A stretch of 64,000 nucleotides of DNA, from positions 1-64,000 of the forward strand of contig CALFMO010000024.1 in assembly GCA_937879855.1 (NCBI GenBank). The letters are read 5' to 3'. The notes beneath the pieces were generated by a model. It was not told the origin of the DNA, did no database searches, and saw only the letters and a list, made by a program, of their open reading frames with translations. Each line of letters opens with the position of its first letter. Within the stretch, counting starts at the first letter, position 1. Position numbers and translations under genes: made by a program. This document shows, piece by piece, positions 13,844-22,163 of the stretch. This DNA comes from an uncultured Acidobacteriaceae bacterium. GTDB lineage: Bacteria > Acidobacteriota > Terriglobia > Terriglobales > Acidobacteriaceae.

Positions 13844-15022
13844 GTGGAGTTCTTTCGCAATACCAACATAGATTTTCTGGGCAAAAAGTGGTATTTTCTC
13901 GCCTTTTCGCTGGTTTTTAGCGTCGCGGGCTTGCTCTCCATGCTCTTCTGGCACCACATTCCGTGGGGCGTAGACTTCCGTGGCGGAACGCTTGTGTATG
14001 TGAAGTTCTCGCACACGCCCGACGAAAACGCGATTCGCGCCGAGCTCGACCATGCCGGCCTGCGCAATTTCAAACTACAGCGTTTGGGAGTGGCCTCCAA
14101 CAACGAGGAATTGATTGACCTCGATGTGCGCGAAACCAGCGAGCAGGCCCTCGATCAGGGCAAACTGAAGATCATCCAGGCGCTCGAAACCCATGTCCCT
14201 GCGGGCAAGACCGATCTGAACAACGCCAGCGTTTTGACGGTCAAGAACTTCCTTCTGGACAAAGATCCGCTGCACATCGGCCCTGACGATCAAAAATACG
14301 GCGCTGTAGCCCAGGCAATCGTCGATTATCGCGACAAGGTGCAGGGTGGGGTCTTGAATTCCGTCGATCAGCTGAGCGCTGCTCCCGGTGTTGACGCTCG
14401 CGTAGTGGCATCGCTGCCGGATGCTTTCTATCTTTCTGACTTCGGCATCCGCAATGTCGAAATCATCGGCCCCCAGGTTGGCTCCCAACTGCGCACACAG
14501 GCTGGACTTGCGACTCTTTATTCGCTGCTTGGGATGCTGGTTTACCTGGGCTTCCGTTTCGAATGGATTTACGGCGTCGCTGCCGTATTAACGGTGTTTC
14601 ACGACACTTTGATCACCGTAGGCGTCTTCTCCCTCAAGAATCAGGAAATTACCCTGACCGTCATCGCCGCGATCCTCACCCTGATCGGTTACTCCAATAA
14701 CGACACGATCGTGGTATTTGACCGCATCCGGGAGAATATTAAACTCATGCGGCGCGAGAAGCTGGCCGACATTGTCAATCGCAGTATTAATCAAACTCTA
14801 AGCAGAACTATCTTGACAGCGGGCTTAACCTTCCTTACCGTACTCGCACTCTTTTTGTTCGGTGGCGAGGTGCTTCGTGGATTCAGCCTCGCACTGGTAA
14901 TCGGCATTCTAATCGGTACGTATTCGTCGATTGCGATTGCAGCTCCCATCCTGGTGGCCTATCAGGATTGGCGGATTGAGAAGGGCAAGCGGCCAACAGC
15001 AATGGTCGGCCGGTCTAGGTAA
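13844..15022 (+). CDS. secF: Protein translocase subunit SecF with enlarged periplasmic loop
   Basis: SecF pairs with SecD. The family landmarks are present: WYFLAFSLVFSVAGLLS (TM1), GVDFRGGTLVYVKF, VEIIGPQVGSQL, and the C-terminal RND block with GYSNNDTIVVFDRIRENIK and LFLFGGEVLRGFSLAL. At 392 residues it is about 80 longer than usual. The excess is in the periplasmic loop, residues about 117-200, which contains DLNNASVLTVKNFLLDKD then AQAIVDYRDKVQGGVLNSVD and QLSAAPGVDARVVASL, a pattern closely resembling the ComEA/type II secretion K helix-hairpin-helix. The start is GTG 13844; no strong ribosome-binding site is seen. Confidence 0.95.
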   Translation: MEFFRNTNIDFLGKKWYFLAFSLVFSVAGLLSMLFWHHIPWGVDFRGGTLVYVKFSHTPDENAIRAELDHAGLRNFKLQRLGVASNNEELIDLDVRETSEQALDQGKLKIIQALETHVPAGKTDLNNASVLTVKNFLLDKDPLHIGPDDQKYGAVAQAIVDYRDKVQGGVLNSVDQLSAAPGVDARVVASLPDAFYLSDFGIRNVEIIGPQVGSQLRTQAGLATLYSLLGMLVYLGFRFEWIYGVAAVLTVFHDTLITVGVFSLKNQEITLTVIAAILTLIGYSNNDTIVVFDRIRENIKLMRREKLADIVNRSINQTLSRTILTAGLTFLTVLALFLFGGEVLRGFSLALVIGILIGTYSSIAIAAPILVAYQDWRIEKGKRPTAMVGRSR

Positions 15023-15208
15023 GTTACCCGATGGCGGGCAGGTAGCGATTGCGTTAGCCCTTGTTAGGTAGGCATTTAGTGGTATCTGTTTGAACGCCAT
15101 TTCGGGCTCTGGTGGCCGGTCAAGGCGCCAGCGAAAACTGGGAGCAAAGGGGAGTCGTCCGGTGTCTAAGTATACGTAGGGTTCGAAGCCGTACTTGGGG
15201 AGAATCAT

Positions 15209-15949
15209 ATGTTTGAAGACAGCCTTATCGAGTCGGGCGGCAAGCTCAAGACCAAGCGGGGATTCACGTCGATCATCTCGTTTGCCATTCAGATCATGAT
15301 TGTCGGCGTCATGGTTCTGATCCCGCTGATTTTCACCGAAGCGTTGCCCAAGGGGACAACGCTTTTTATGTTGGTGGCACCCCCGCCGCCTCCGCCGCCT
15401 CCACCTCCTGCCGCCGCTCCGGTCCGCGTAGTCAAGCAGGTGCAGACCGATATCATCAACGGCGAACTGCGCACTCCGACCAAGATTCCTAAAAAAGTTG
15501 AAATGATCAAGGAGGACGAAGCCCCGCCGCCGGCTATGGCTACCACCGGCGTGGTAGGTGGCGTTCCGGGCGGCGTCCCGGGCGGATCCATGGGCGGCGT
15601 GATTGGCAGCGTGCTAAGTGCGACTCCAGTTGCCGTGCCGAAGATGGCCACCCCGACACGCGTGCGCGTGTCCTCAGGCGTATCGTCTGGTCTTCTGATC
15701 CGCAAGGTCAGCCCGACCTATCCGCCACTGGCTCGCCAGGCGCGCATTCAGGGCACGGTGATTCTGCAGGCTCAGATCAGCAAGGATGGCAGCATCCAGA
15801 ACCTGCAGTTGATCAGCGGGCACCCCATGCTGGCTCCGGCCGCGATCGAAGCCGTCAAGCAGTGGAAGTACAAGCCGTACCTGCTGAACGGTGAACCGGT
15901 CGAGGTCGAGACCCAGGTGCAGGTGAATTTCACGCTCGCCGGGGGTTAA
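15209..15949 (+). CDS. tonB: TonB-family energy transducer
   Basis: A 246-residue TonB-like protein: cytoplasmic N-terminus, one membrane anchor (about residues 22-45), a run of ten prolines after LVAP, a Gly-rich GGVPGGVPGGSMGGV spacer and the C-terminal TonB domain with VSPTYPPLARQARIQGTVIL, GHPMLAPAAIEAVKQWKYKP and VEVETQVQVNFTL. TonB transmits ExbBD energy to outer-membrane receptors. GGGGAGA lies six bases before the ATG. It heads the exbB-exbD-exbD cluster, and the large receptor at 53.8-57.3 kb is a possible client. Confidence 0.95.
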   Translation: MFEDSLIESGGKLKTKRGFTSIISFAIQIMIVGVMVLIPLIFTEALPKGTTLFMLVAPPPPPPPPPPAAAPVRVVKQVQTDIINGELRTPTKIPKKVEMIKEDEAPPPAMATTGVVGGVPGGVPGGSMGGVIGSVLSATPVAVPKMATPTRVRVSSGVSSGLLIRKVSPTYPPLARQARIQGTVILQAQISKDGSIQNLQLISGHPMLAPAAIEAVKQWKYKPYLLNGEPVEVETQVQVNFTLAGG

Positions 15950-16211
15950 ACTCCCAGCGCGGCGCGGTTCGAGCTTTTCGTAGATGTGTGCGTCACCTTC
16001 CCGTCCCGGCCCGTTGTCTTTGGCGGACGGGAAGGGCTTCGTGAACCCGGTACCGTCGTTTTACCGCAAGTTCGACAGTCCGGGTTCGTGCCTTGTGCGG
16101 CGAAAGTCGCAACCCGCTGGCGATTTCTTTCTTGAGGCCAGCGCTTGGCACCGCAAAGCGCATCAAAGTGTCCAAGTAAATGTCGAGAGTTCCGAGGAGG
16201 GAAAGCAACTC

Positions 16212-16976
16212 ATGTTCGCAGCTCATGTAGCAGGTGTCACTCTCAGTCACGTCATGTCCGCGGCCACTTGGGTCGTCCAGGAAGGCGGCGGAACCTTGGC
16301 TACCGATCCATTGGGCTTGTGGAAGGCAATGGGCTGGGTCGCCAGAACCGTGGTCATCATTCTCTTCATCATGTCGGGTTGGTCGATCGGCGTGATGATC
16401 GATCGCTGGATGGCCTACAGCGCCGCCCGCAAGCAGTCGCGCGCCTTCGCCCCGGCTGTAGCCGGAGCTTTGCGCGATGGCCGTATCGATGAAGCCATCA
16501 AAGTTGCCGAGCGCAACAAGAAGAGCCATCTAGCCAAGGTGGTCACCGCCGGCCTGATGGAATTCAAGGCCCACCAGGATTCCCCGGGCGCAATCCCAGG
16601 CGAAACCATTGAAGCCTCCAAGCGCGCTCTGGAACGCACCGAAGCCATCGTCCACGCCGAACTCAAGCGCGGATTGGGCGGTCTCGCCACCATCGGTTCG
16701 ACCGCTCCCTTCGTGGGATTGTTCGGCACGGTGATGGGCATTCTGAACGCCTTTATCGGCATCAACAACTCCAAGGCTACCGGTCTGGCTGCGGTCGCCG
16801 GCGGTATTGCGGAAGCGCTGGTTACGACGGCCATCGGGCTGCTCGTCGCCATCCCGGCCGTCATGATGTTCAACTATCTTACCGGTCGCGTGGAAGCCTT
16901 CGACGTCGAGATGGACAACTCGTCCAGCGAATTGATCGATTACTTCCTGAAGAAGCGCGGCGATATTCGCCGGTAA
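16212..16976 (+). CDS. exbB: ExbB/TolQ-type proton channel subunit
   Basis: A 254-residue MotA/TolQ/ExbB family protein with three membrane segments: near residues 39-58 (TVVIILFIMSGWSIGVMIDR), 150-170 and 195-215, with the conserved LGGLATIGSTAPFVGLFGTV and GGIAEALVTTAIGLLVAIPA. It forms the proton channel with ExbD. The frame is open from 15984, but only from ATG 16212 does it resemble ExbB and this ATG has GAGGAGGG upstream. The non-conserved 15950-16211 stretch is therefore treated as leader. Confidence 0.94.
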   Translation: MFAAHVAGVTLSHVMSAATWVVQEGGGTLATDPLGLWKAMGWVARTVVIILFIMSGWSIGVMIDRWMAYSAARKQSRAFAPAVAGALRDGRIDEAIKVAERNKKSHLAKVVTAGLMEFKAHQDSPGAIPGETIEASKRALERTEAIVHAELKRGLGGLATIGSTAPFVGLFGTVMGILNAFIGINNSKATGLAAVAGGIAEALVTTAIGLLVAIPAVMMFNYLTGRVEAFDVEMDNSSSELIDYFLKKRGDIRR

Positions 16977-17125
16977 GCCGTTCGTAGAGAACGAGCCGGC
17001 TCGGCCCGTTTCCGCAGTGAGTTGCTTGTCCGGCGCTGGAGCAATCCGGCGCCGGGCCTTCCCAACTTCAGCGCGGAGCGCCTTTCGGCTCGGGACCGCG
17101 GCGAAAGCACGGGAGATATCAAGCT

Positions 17126-17584
17126 ATGGCAATTTCGAAGCGAGACGAAGGATCAAAGATCAGCTCCGCCATCAACGTCACCCCCATGGTGGACGTGATG
17201 CTGGTCCTGCTGATCATCTTCATGGTGGTCACGCCCATGTTGCAGAAAGGCATCAGCGTGGATATGGCCCCCGTCAATAACCCGGAGCAGATGCCGGACG
17301 CGGACAAGGAAGACGCGCTCCTGGTCTCCATTACGCGCGACGGCAAGGTCTATTTCGGCAGCGAGCAGATGGCAGTCGACAACCTCACCGGTAAAGTGAA
17401 AGATCGCCTAGCCAATAAGCAGGATAAACGCGTGTACGTGAAAGCCGACATGCGCAGCCGCTTTGGCAGCGTGGTGCAGGTTGTGGACGCGGTTCGCGCC
17501 GCCGGGGTCGATGACCTTGGCTTGCTCACCGAGCAAAAGAAAACTGCTCAAGCCCCGCCACCCCCGGCTACGCCAGGGCAATGA
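17126..17584 (+). CDS. exbD: ExbD/TolR biopolymer transport protein, copy 1
   Basis: A 152-residue ExbD/TolR protein: the short cytoplasmic N-terminus leads to SSAINVTPMVDVMLVLLIIF with the channel aspartate, one membrane helix, and a periplasmic domain with the family pattern KVYVKADMRSRFGSVVQVVD. It ends with a Pro/Ala tail. GGGAGAT precedes the ATG. It couples ExbB proton flow to TonB. The next gene is a second ExbD, an arrangement common in Acidobacteriota and Bacteroidota. Confidence 0.94.
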   Translation: MAISKRDEGSKISSAINVTPMVDVMLVLLIIFMVVTPMLQKGISVDMAPVNNPEQMPDADKEDALLVSITRDGKVYFGSEQMAVDNLTGKVKDRLANKQDKRVYVKADMRSRFGSVVQVVDAVRAAGVDDLGLLTEQKKTAQAPPPPATPGQ

Positions 17585-17608
17585 GGGCGCAATAAGAGGA
17601 GAACGATC

Positions 17609-18049
17609 ATGGGAATGGATCTGGGCTCGGGCGGAGGCCAAAGTGCAAACATCAACGTCACACCGCTCATTGACGTACTGCTGGTGCTGCTCATCATCTT
17701 CATGGTGATCTCGCCGGTCACTCCGAAGGGACTGGATGCGCTGGTTCCCCAGCCGCCTCCGCCCAATGCTCCCAAGAACAATACGCCCGACCGTACCATC
17801 GTCGTGCAGTTGATCGACCGGGGTGCGGGGCAGGCGCCGGGCGTCAAAATCAATAACGAAGACGCGACCTGGGACAACCTTCAGGGCCGGCTTACCGACA
17901 TTTACAAGCAGCGCGCGGAAAAGGTCATGTTCGTGAAGGGCGATGACGCCATTCCCTTCGCCAACGTTGCCAATGTTATCGATCTTGCCCATGCCGCCGG
18001 CGTGGACAAAGTCGGTTTGATTACCGCGAAGATCGAAGCGGGCGCCTGA
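17609..18049 (+). CDS. exbD: ExbD/TolR biopolymer transport protein, copy 2
   Basis: A 146-residue paralogue of the upstream ExbD: SANINVTPLIDVLLVLLIIF, one membrane helix with the aspartate, then a periplasmic domain ending VIDLAHAAGVDKVGLITAKI. It contains a proline-rich PQPPPPNAPKNNTP stretch after the membrane helix that copy 1 lacks. AGAGGAGAA gives a strong ribosome-binding site nine bases before the ATG. The two ExbDs could form a heteromeric channel; this is inference. Confidence 0.94.
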   Translation: MGMDLGSGGGQSANINVTPLIDVLLVLLIIFMVISPVTPKGLDALVPQPPPPNAPKNNTPDRTIVVQLIDRGAGQAPGVKINNEDATWDNLQGRLTDIYKQRAEKVMFVKGDDAIPFANVANVIDLAHAAGVDKVGLITAKIEAGA

Positions 18050-18099
18050 TCTGCCCGTCGAGTAATAGCTCGGAGTTGCGAATTTCGTATTGGGCCACT

Positions 18100-18124
18100 G
18101 CACGGAAGCGTCGCGCTTCCGTGC
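18100..18124. repeat. GCACGGAAGCG palindrome after exbD
   Basis: GCACGGAAGCG (18100-18110), loop TCG, CGCTTCCGTGC (18114-18124): a perfect 11-base stem. No T-tract follows, so it is more likely a repeat element than a terminator, though it may stabilise the exb mRNA end. Confidence 0.7.
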
Positions 18125-18213
18125 CGCCTCGGCCCGCGCGCCTTATCATGCCGCGCTTGTCAAATCGATGTCTCTGGGCCTAGGATGCTTTGTCGAGGGA
18201 GACCTATACCGCA

Positions 18214-19053
18214 ATGAATAACCATGCAAGACTTATCACGCTGGCGGCGCTAATGCTGGCGCTCTTCTCTTCTGTGGGATGTGACAAGCTGCGGGCGCGC
18301 GACCAGCTCAACAAGGGCGTGGAATCGTACAAGAACAACCATTACGAGCAGGCCATCGATCACTTCCAGCAGGCGGTTCAGCTCGATCCCAGCCTGATCA
18401 ATGCGCGCATGTATCTGGCGACGGCGTTTGTGTCGCAATATATTCCCGGGGTGGACTCGCCGGAAAATCTGCGCACTGCCCAGCAGGCGATCGACGAATA
18501 TCAAAGGGTCATTGACGCCAATCCTTCGCGCGAGCAAAAGGTTAACGCCGCCAAGGGCATCGCCTACCTCTACCTCAACGAGAAGAAGTGGGACGACGCC
18601 AAGAAATACTACCGTATGGCATCCGACCTCGATCCCAACGATCCTGAACCCTACTACTCGATCGGCGTCATCGACTGGACCGCGGCCTACCAGCCCCGCA
18701 TGGAAAAACGCGCCGCGTTGGGCATGAAGCCCGAAGAGAATCTGAATCCCAAGAACAAAGACCAGAAAAAGGTCTGCGAGGAATTAAAGACACAGAACTC
18801 GGCCGCCATCCAGGAAGGCATCGACAGCCTCAACAAGGCGATCCAACTCCGTCCTGACTACGACGACGCCATGGCCTACCTGAACCTGATGTACCGGGAA
18901 AAGGGTGACGTGGAATGCGACGACTTGTCGGCCCGCGCCGAAGATCTCAAAACCGCCGACCACTGGGTCGACGAAACCCTCCGCGTGAAGAAGGCGAAAG
19001 CCGAAAAAGCCGCCCAAAGCTCGCAAGGCGGAATCACGGTCGACCAGAAGTAA
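18214..19053 (+). CDS. TPR-repeat lipoprotein
   Basis: From ATG 18214 the protein begins MNNHARLITLAALMLALFSS then VGC, a lipobox (SVGC) with cysteine at about residue 23, so it is probably a lipid-anchored envelope protein of 279 residues. The body has tetratricopeptide repeats, for example YKNNHYEQAIDHFQQAVQLD, NEKKWDDAKKYYRMASDLDP and SLNKAIQLRPDYDDAMAYLN, and a charged Lys/Ala-rich tail. A TTG at 18190 is an alternative start but breaks the signal peptide. It follows the exb genes and may serve the same envelope system; the partner is unknown. Confidence 0.87.
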   Translation: MNNHARLITLAALMLALFSSVGCDKLRARDQLNKGVESYKNNHYEQAIDHFQQAVQLDPSLINARMYLATAFVSQYIPGVDSPENLRTAQQAIDEYQRVIDANPSREQKVNAAKGIAYLYLNEKKWDDAKKYYRMASDLDPNDPEPYYSIGVIDWTAAYQPRMEKRAALGMKPEENLNPKNKDQKKVCEELKTQNSAAIQEGIDSLNKAIQLRPDYDDAMAYLNLMYREKGDVECDDLSARAEDLKTADHWVDETLRVKKAKAEKAAQSSQGGITVDQK

Positions 19054-19063
19054 AATCAACCAT

Positions 19064-19136
19064 AAGGTCAGCCGCTAATAAAATCAGCCGCAAATATGGT
19101 CAGCCACTAATAAGATCACACAAATAAGATCAGCGG
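19064..19136 (+). repeat. Degenerate short tandem repeats
   Basis: About four or five imperfect copies of an AT-flanked TCAGCC core: ATAAGGTCAGCCGCTAAT, AAAATCAGCCGCAAAT, ATGGTCAGCCACTAAT, AAGATCACACAAAT, AAGATCAGCGGCG. Spacing is 14-19 bases. There are no conserved spacers and no cas genes. Confidence 0.6.
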
Positions 19137-19149
19137 CGAAAGAATGCAG

Positions 19150-19203
19150 CCCACGGCGCAAGCCGTGGGTAGCGAGTCAAAATTAGGGTAGCCCCGAAGG
19201 GGC
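19150..19203. repeat. CCCACGGC and GCCCC palindrome pair
   Basis: CCCACGGC-GCAA-GCCGTGGG (19150-19169), then GCCCC-GAAG-GGGC (about 19191-19203). The same two palindromes in the same order, about 20 bases apart, recur at 62889-62944, so they form one composite repeat unit. Confidence 0.8.
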
Positions 19204-19235
19204 GAAAGAAAAAACTCGTGTTCACTCCAGAAGTG

Positions 19236-19276
19236 TTCTCCGCGTCCTCTGCGATCTCAGCGGTTAAAAGCTTTGC
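19236..19276. repeat. CTCCGCGTCCTCTGCG-type repeat
   Basis: TTCTCCGCGTCCTCTGCGAT then CTCAGCGGTTAAAAGC: a copy of the CACAGAG-type interspersed repeat in the orientation opposite to the copy at 27447. Confidence 0.65.
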
Positions 19277-19294
19277 GACTCCGAAGCTAAAACT

Positions 19295-20839
19295 CTACTC
19301 CCGACTGTAAAGCCGCACCTCAACCTTGTTGAACTGCCACCGAACCATCCGAGGGAACGACTCTGGAAGAACGCGAGTCAGCATCACGGTGGTAGGATCA
19401 GGCTTATCCGTAGCCCCATTGTTCATCAGCATGACCCACACTCGCCGGTTCTTAATCGTTCGCACCCAATCCTCGGTAGGTTTGCCGGTAAAGTCGCGAT
19501 AGTCCAACCCCGCTCCGTGGTGAGGAAATAAAATCTCCGGCCCGAGTGGCCCCGTGAAACGAGGGCTGGCGGTATTTTCCGCCGCCCGCAAGGAACGGAA
19601 GAATTCATAAGCAACGCGGGTCCCCGCAATGTGAAACACAACTCCGTCTCCCGGTTCGCTGTGGTCGAGAATGAAATTGCTAGCCGCTCCCGACGCGTCC
19701 CGTTCATTGTCAAAGTCGTGCCCATAAACGAAAACAATCCCCTGCTGACAAAGAAGCAGGACTCCTGCGAGCAAAGTGCCCAATAGCCACGCAGGCCGCA
19801 CCTGCGCCAGTCCCGCCGCCACCAGAATCACCAGCGCCGGGAGGCAGAAGATCATGTAGCGCCCCAAAAACACCGGACGCGCGAACGACAGCAAAACTGT
19901 CAGCGCCACGGGAAAGAAAAGCCAGATCAGCACAAACTGTACTCTCCAGATTCGCCAATCCCGCGCACGCGTGAATAATTTCTTCCCGGCAGGCGCTATC
20001 GCGGCGATGCCCACCACGCCGCAGATCGCTAGCAAGAACCAATTGCTCCCGCCCGCCAGGTGCTCGTAGAACACCAGCACATCGCGAATGCCCGGCCGCT
20101 GAATCCACTTGATCGGGCCCGCTCCAGTCTTGGCCACAAAGACCAGCAGAGACAGCACGGCGATCGCGATCATCATCCAGGCGCGCCGCAATTGCCCCCG
20201 CACCGCTTCACTGTCTTCTGTTCTCAGCCCACGCAGAGCCAGCCACTGCACGACCACCAACAGCAGCGCATAGAAATGAGCGTAGGCGGCGAGAATGCTG
20301 AAGACGATGTACCCGGTTCGGTTGCGGCGCGAGGGTTCGCGAAGAAAGGCAAGCAGGAATCCTGAAGAAAGCGTTGCCAGCAGCAGAAAAAGCGCGTAGC
20401 TGCGCGCTTCCTGCGCGTAGCGCACGCTGAAAGCGTTGAAGCTGAACAACGCCGCGGCGATCAACGCAACTCGCCGGTCATAGAGCTGCCGCGCCAGCCA
20501 ATAAATTGCCGACAGCGTGGCCACGGCAATCACTACCGATAGGCTGCGAATGAAGAACTCGCTTTGCCCGAAATGCAGCCACATCCGCAGCAGCGCGTAG
20601 TACAACGACATATTCGCTTCGCGCCACCACAGCAGACGTAGAAAATCACTCCATCCAATTCGGGCGACCTCCACGCTGAAACACTCATCAAACCAGTAAG
20701 GCTTGCTGACAAGGTGAAGAAATCGGACCGTGGTAGTCTCCACTGCCAGCAGAAGCAACATTAGCCAGTGAGCCCAGGGGACGGCCGCCGCGGGTGGTTT
20801 CACCTCAGAGGACGGCACGCTAAATGGGGCACGGTTCAA
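19295..20839 (-). CDS. ArnT/PMT-like membrane glycosyltransferase (GT39/GT83 type)
   Basis: A 514-residue polytopic protein with about ten to twelve hydrophobic segments and a soluble C-terminal part (residues about 395-514). The acidic motif WFDECFSVE just after TM1, the periplasmic loop with a Tyr-rich LLWWREANMSLYYAL and the QEARSYAL loop match the dolichyl/undecaprenyl-phosphate-sugar glycosyltransferases (PMT_2/ArnT-like), which move sugars from lipid carriers on the outer face of the membrane. The start is TTG 20839, with TATCAT eight bases upstream. It is divergent from a GT2 transferase that could make its lipid-linked donor; that link is inference. Confidence 0.85.
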   Translation of the reverse strand: MNRAPFSVPSSEVKPPAAAVPWAHWLMLLLLAVETTTVRFLHLVSKPYWFDECFSVEVARIGWSDFLRLLWWREANMSLYYALLRMWLHFGQSEFFIRSLSVVIAVATLSAIYWLARQLYDRRVALIAAALFSFNAFSVRYAQEARSYALFLLLATLSSGFLLAFLREPSRRNRTGYIVFSILAAYAHFYALLLVVVQWLALRGLRTEDSEAVRGQLRRAWMMIAIAVLSLLVFVAKTGAGPIKWIQRPGIRDVLVFYEHLAGGSNWFLLAICGVVGIAAIAPAGKKLFTRARDWRIWRVQFVLIWLFFPVALTVLLSFARPVFLGRYMIFCLPALVILVAAGLAQVRPAWLLGTLLAGVLLLCQQGIVFVYGHDFDNERDASGAASNFILDHSEPGDGVVFHIAGTRVAYEFFRSLRAAENTASPRFTGPLGPEILFPHHGAGLDYRDFTGKPTEDWVRTIKNRRVWVMLMNNGATDKPDPTTVMLTRVLPESFPRMVRWQFNKVEVRLYSRE

Positions 20840-20993
20840 GCCACAGATGATACTATGCTAAGAAATTCCGAATGAGCCCGTACTTGTACTGTTTGCGAAG
20901 GCGCCACCAATCCGTCTTTCAGGCGAAGGAAGGACTTGTCCTGAGTATAGTCGGTGGGATCTCGCGCGCAGACCGGCAATAGAGAGCATGCAT

Positions 20994-21800
20994 ATGACGT
21001 CCCCGGCAACCGCACTACAACTCGACCCGGCCGCGACCAGTCGTTGGCAGCGATCCGTGTCGGTAATCGTGCCGGTTTACAACGAGGCCGCACATCTGGA
21101 CGAACTGTTGCACGCGATCCAAGCCTCGCCGGTAAAAAAAGAAATCATTATCGTCGACGACGGTTCTACCGACGGCACGCGCGAAAAGCTGCAGGCCCTG
21201 GCGCCGACCGACGACGTCACGATTCTGTTCCACGAAAAAAATTATGGTAAAGGCGCAGCCATTCGCACCGCGCTGGCCCACGCCCGTGGCGAGTATGTGC
21301 TGATCCAGGATTCCGATCTCGAATACGATCCGCAGGATTATCCGAAGCTGCTCCGGCCGCTCGAAGAAGGCACAGCGAACGTCGTTTACGGCGTTCGCCC
21401 CGATCGTCCCGAGCGCGGACTGCGCTTCTTCCTCGGCGCCAAGCTGCTCACTCACCTCACCAACTTGTTGTACTGGGCGGGCATTCATGACGAGGCGACC
21501 TGCTATAAAGTCGTTCGCCGCTCGCTTCTGGCGCAACTCGAACTCCGATGTCGTCGGTTTGAATTCTGTCCCGAAGTGACCGCAAAGCTCTGCCGCATGG
21601 GCGAGAAGATCGCCGAGGTCACCATCTCCTACAATCCGCGCTCCGCCGTCGAAGGCAAGAAAATCCGCCATTCCGACGGATGGCTCGCGATCTGGACCCT
21701 GATCCGTTACCGCTTCACCCCGCGCCGCCGCTGGCAGCGGGGCAGCAACGACAGACCGCAACCGCCATTCGCGGTAAGCTTCTCGCGCCTCCCAGAATAA
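20994..21800 (+). CDS. Family 2 glycosyltransferase, polyprenyl-phosphate type
   Basis: A 268-residue GT-A enzyme: VSVIVPVYNEAAHLDELLHA, IIIVDDGSTDGTREKL, GKGAAIRTALAHARGEYVLI and the metal-binding QDSDLEYDPQDYPKLL. DPM1-like enzymes with these motifs transfer a sugar from a nucleotide to polyprenyl phosphate. There are no obvious C-terminal membrane helices, so it would be cytoplasmic or peripheral. ATG 20994 is chosen because AGAGAG lies seven bases upstream; ATG 20988 is the alternative. Divergent from the membrane glycosyltransferase 154 bases away. Confidence 0.9.
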   Translation: MTSPATALQLDPAATSRWQRSVSVIVPVYNEAAHLDELLHAIQASPVKKEIIIVDDGSTDGTREKLQALAPTDDVTILFHEKNYGKGAAIRTALAHARGEYVLIQDSDLEYDPQDYPKLLRPLEEGTANVVYGVRPDRPERGLRFFLGAKLLTHLTNLLYWAGIHDEATCYKVVRRSLLAQLELRCRRFEFCPEVTAKLCRMGEKIAEVTISYNPRSAVEGKKIRHSDGWLAIWTLIRYRFTPRRRWQRGSNDRPQPPFAVSFSRLPE

Positions 21801-21839
21801 CCAGTTATCGGGGTTCGAATACTAAGCGAGACCCGGGTG

Positions 21840-21876
21840 CCCCATCCTAACCGCGCCTTTTGCGGTTAGGGTGGGG
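21840..21876. repeat. CCCCATCCTAACCGC palindrome
   Basis: CCCCATCCTAACCGC (21840-21854) with GCGGTTAGGGTGGGG (21862-21876), one G-T mismatch. It is the intergenic counterpart of the in-frame element in mnmE at 2470-2506. Confidence 0.8.
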
Positions 21877-21990
21877 ACTTTGACGTTTGGCGCACCCAAA
21901 ATCCACATTCACTTGTAACAGCTGACGGTGCACCGAAAACGGAATAAGCAGAAGATGATCAAGCGCAGCGACCAGCGCGATCTCTTGCAT

Positions 21991-22068
21991 TTTCCTCTGT
22001 GAGGCCCTGTGACCTCTGTGGTTCAAACTGTCCTTCAACCACAGAGGACACAAAGGAACACAGAGAAA
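21991..22068. repeat. Inverted pair of CACAGAG repeats
   Basis: TTTCCTCTGTGAGG and GACCTCTGTGGTT on the left, AACCACAGAGGACAC and GGAACACAGAGAAA on the right: two inverted arms around a roughly 18-base centre, so the unit can fold into a long hairpin. It is the same architecture as 41098-41167. Confidence 0.75.
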
Positions 22069-22163
22069 ACACGGCCTGTCTGCGGTCGAAGGTTTGCCCC
22101 TGCGCGCGACCGCAGAATCTCCTGTAAAATCTTGGGTTCGCCGAGCGCTGCCGCTCCTGGAAA

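Larger units (their letters stand above)
21801..22163. other. Intergenic region with two repeat elements
   Basis: The 363 bases between the GT2 gene and accC hold a CCCCATCC palindrome (21840-21876), an inverted pair of CACAGAG repeats (21991-22068) and a possible -10 TAAAAT at about 22125. Open frames here are short and consist of repeat sequence; no gene is called. Confidence 0.6.

Noticed and set aside
19064..19136. Possible CRISPR array
   Set aside because: Units are short, degenerate, without constant repeats or unique spacers of equal length, and there are no cas genes.
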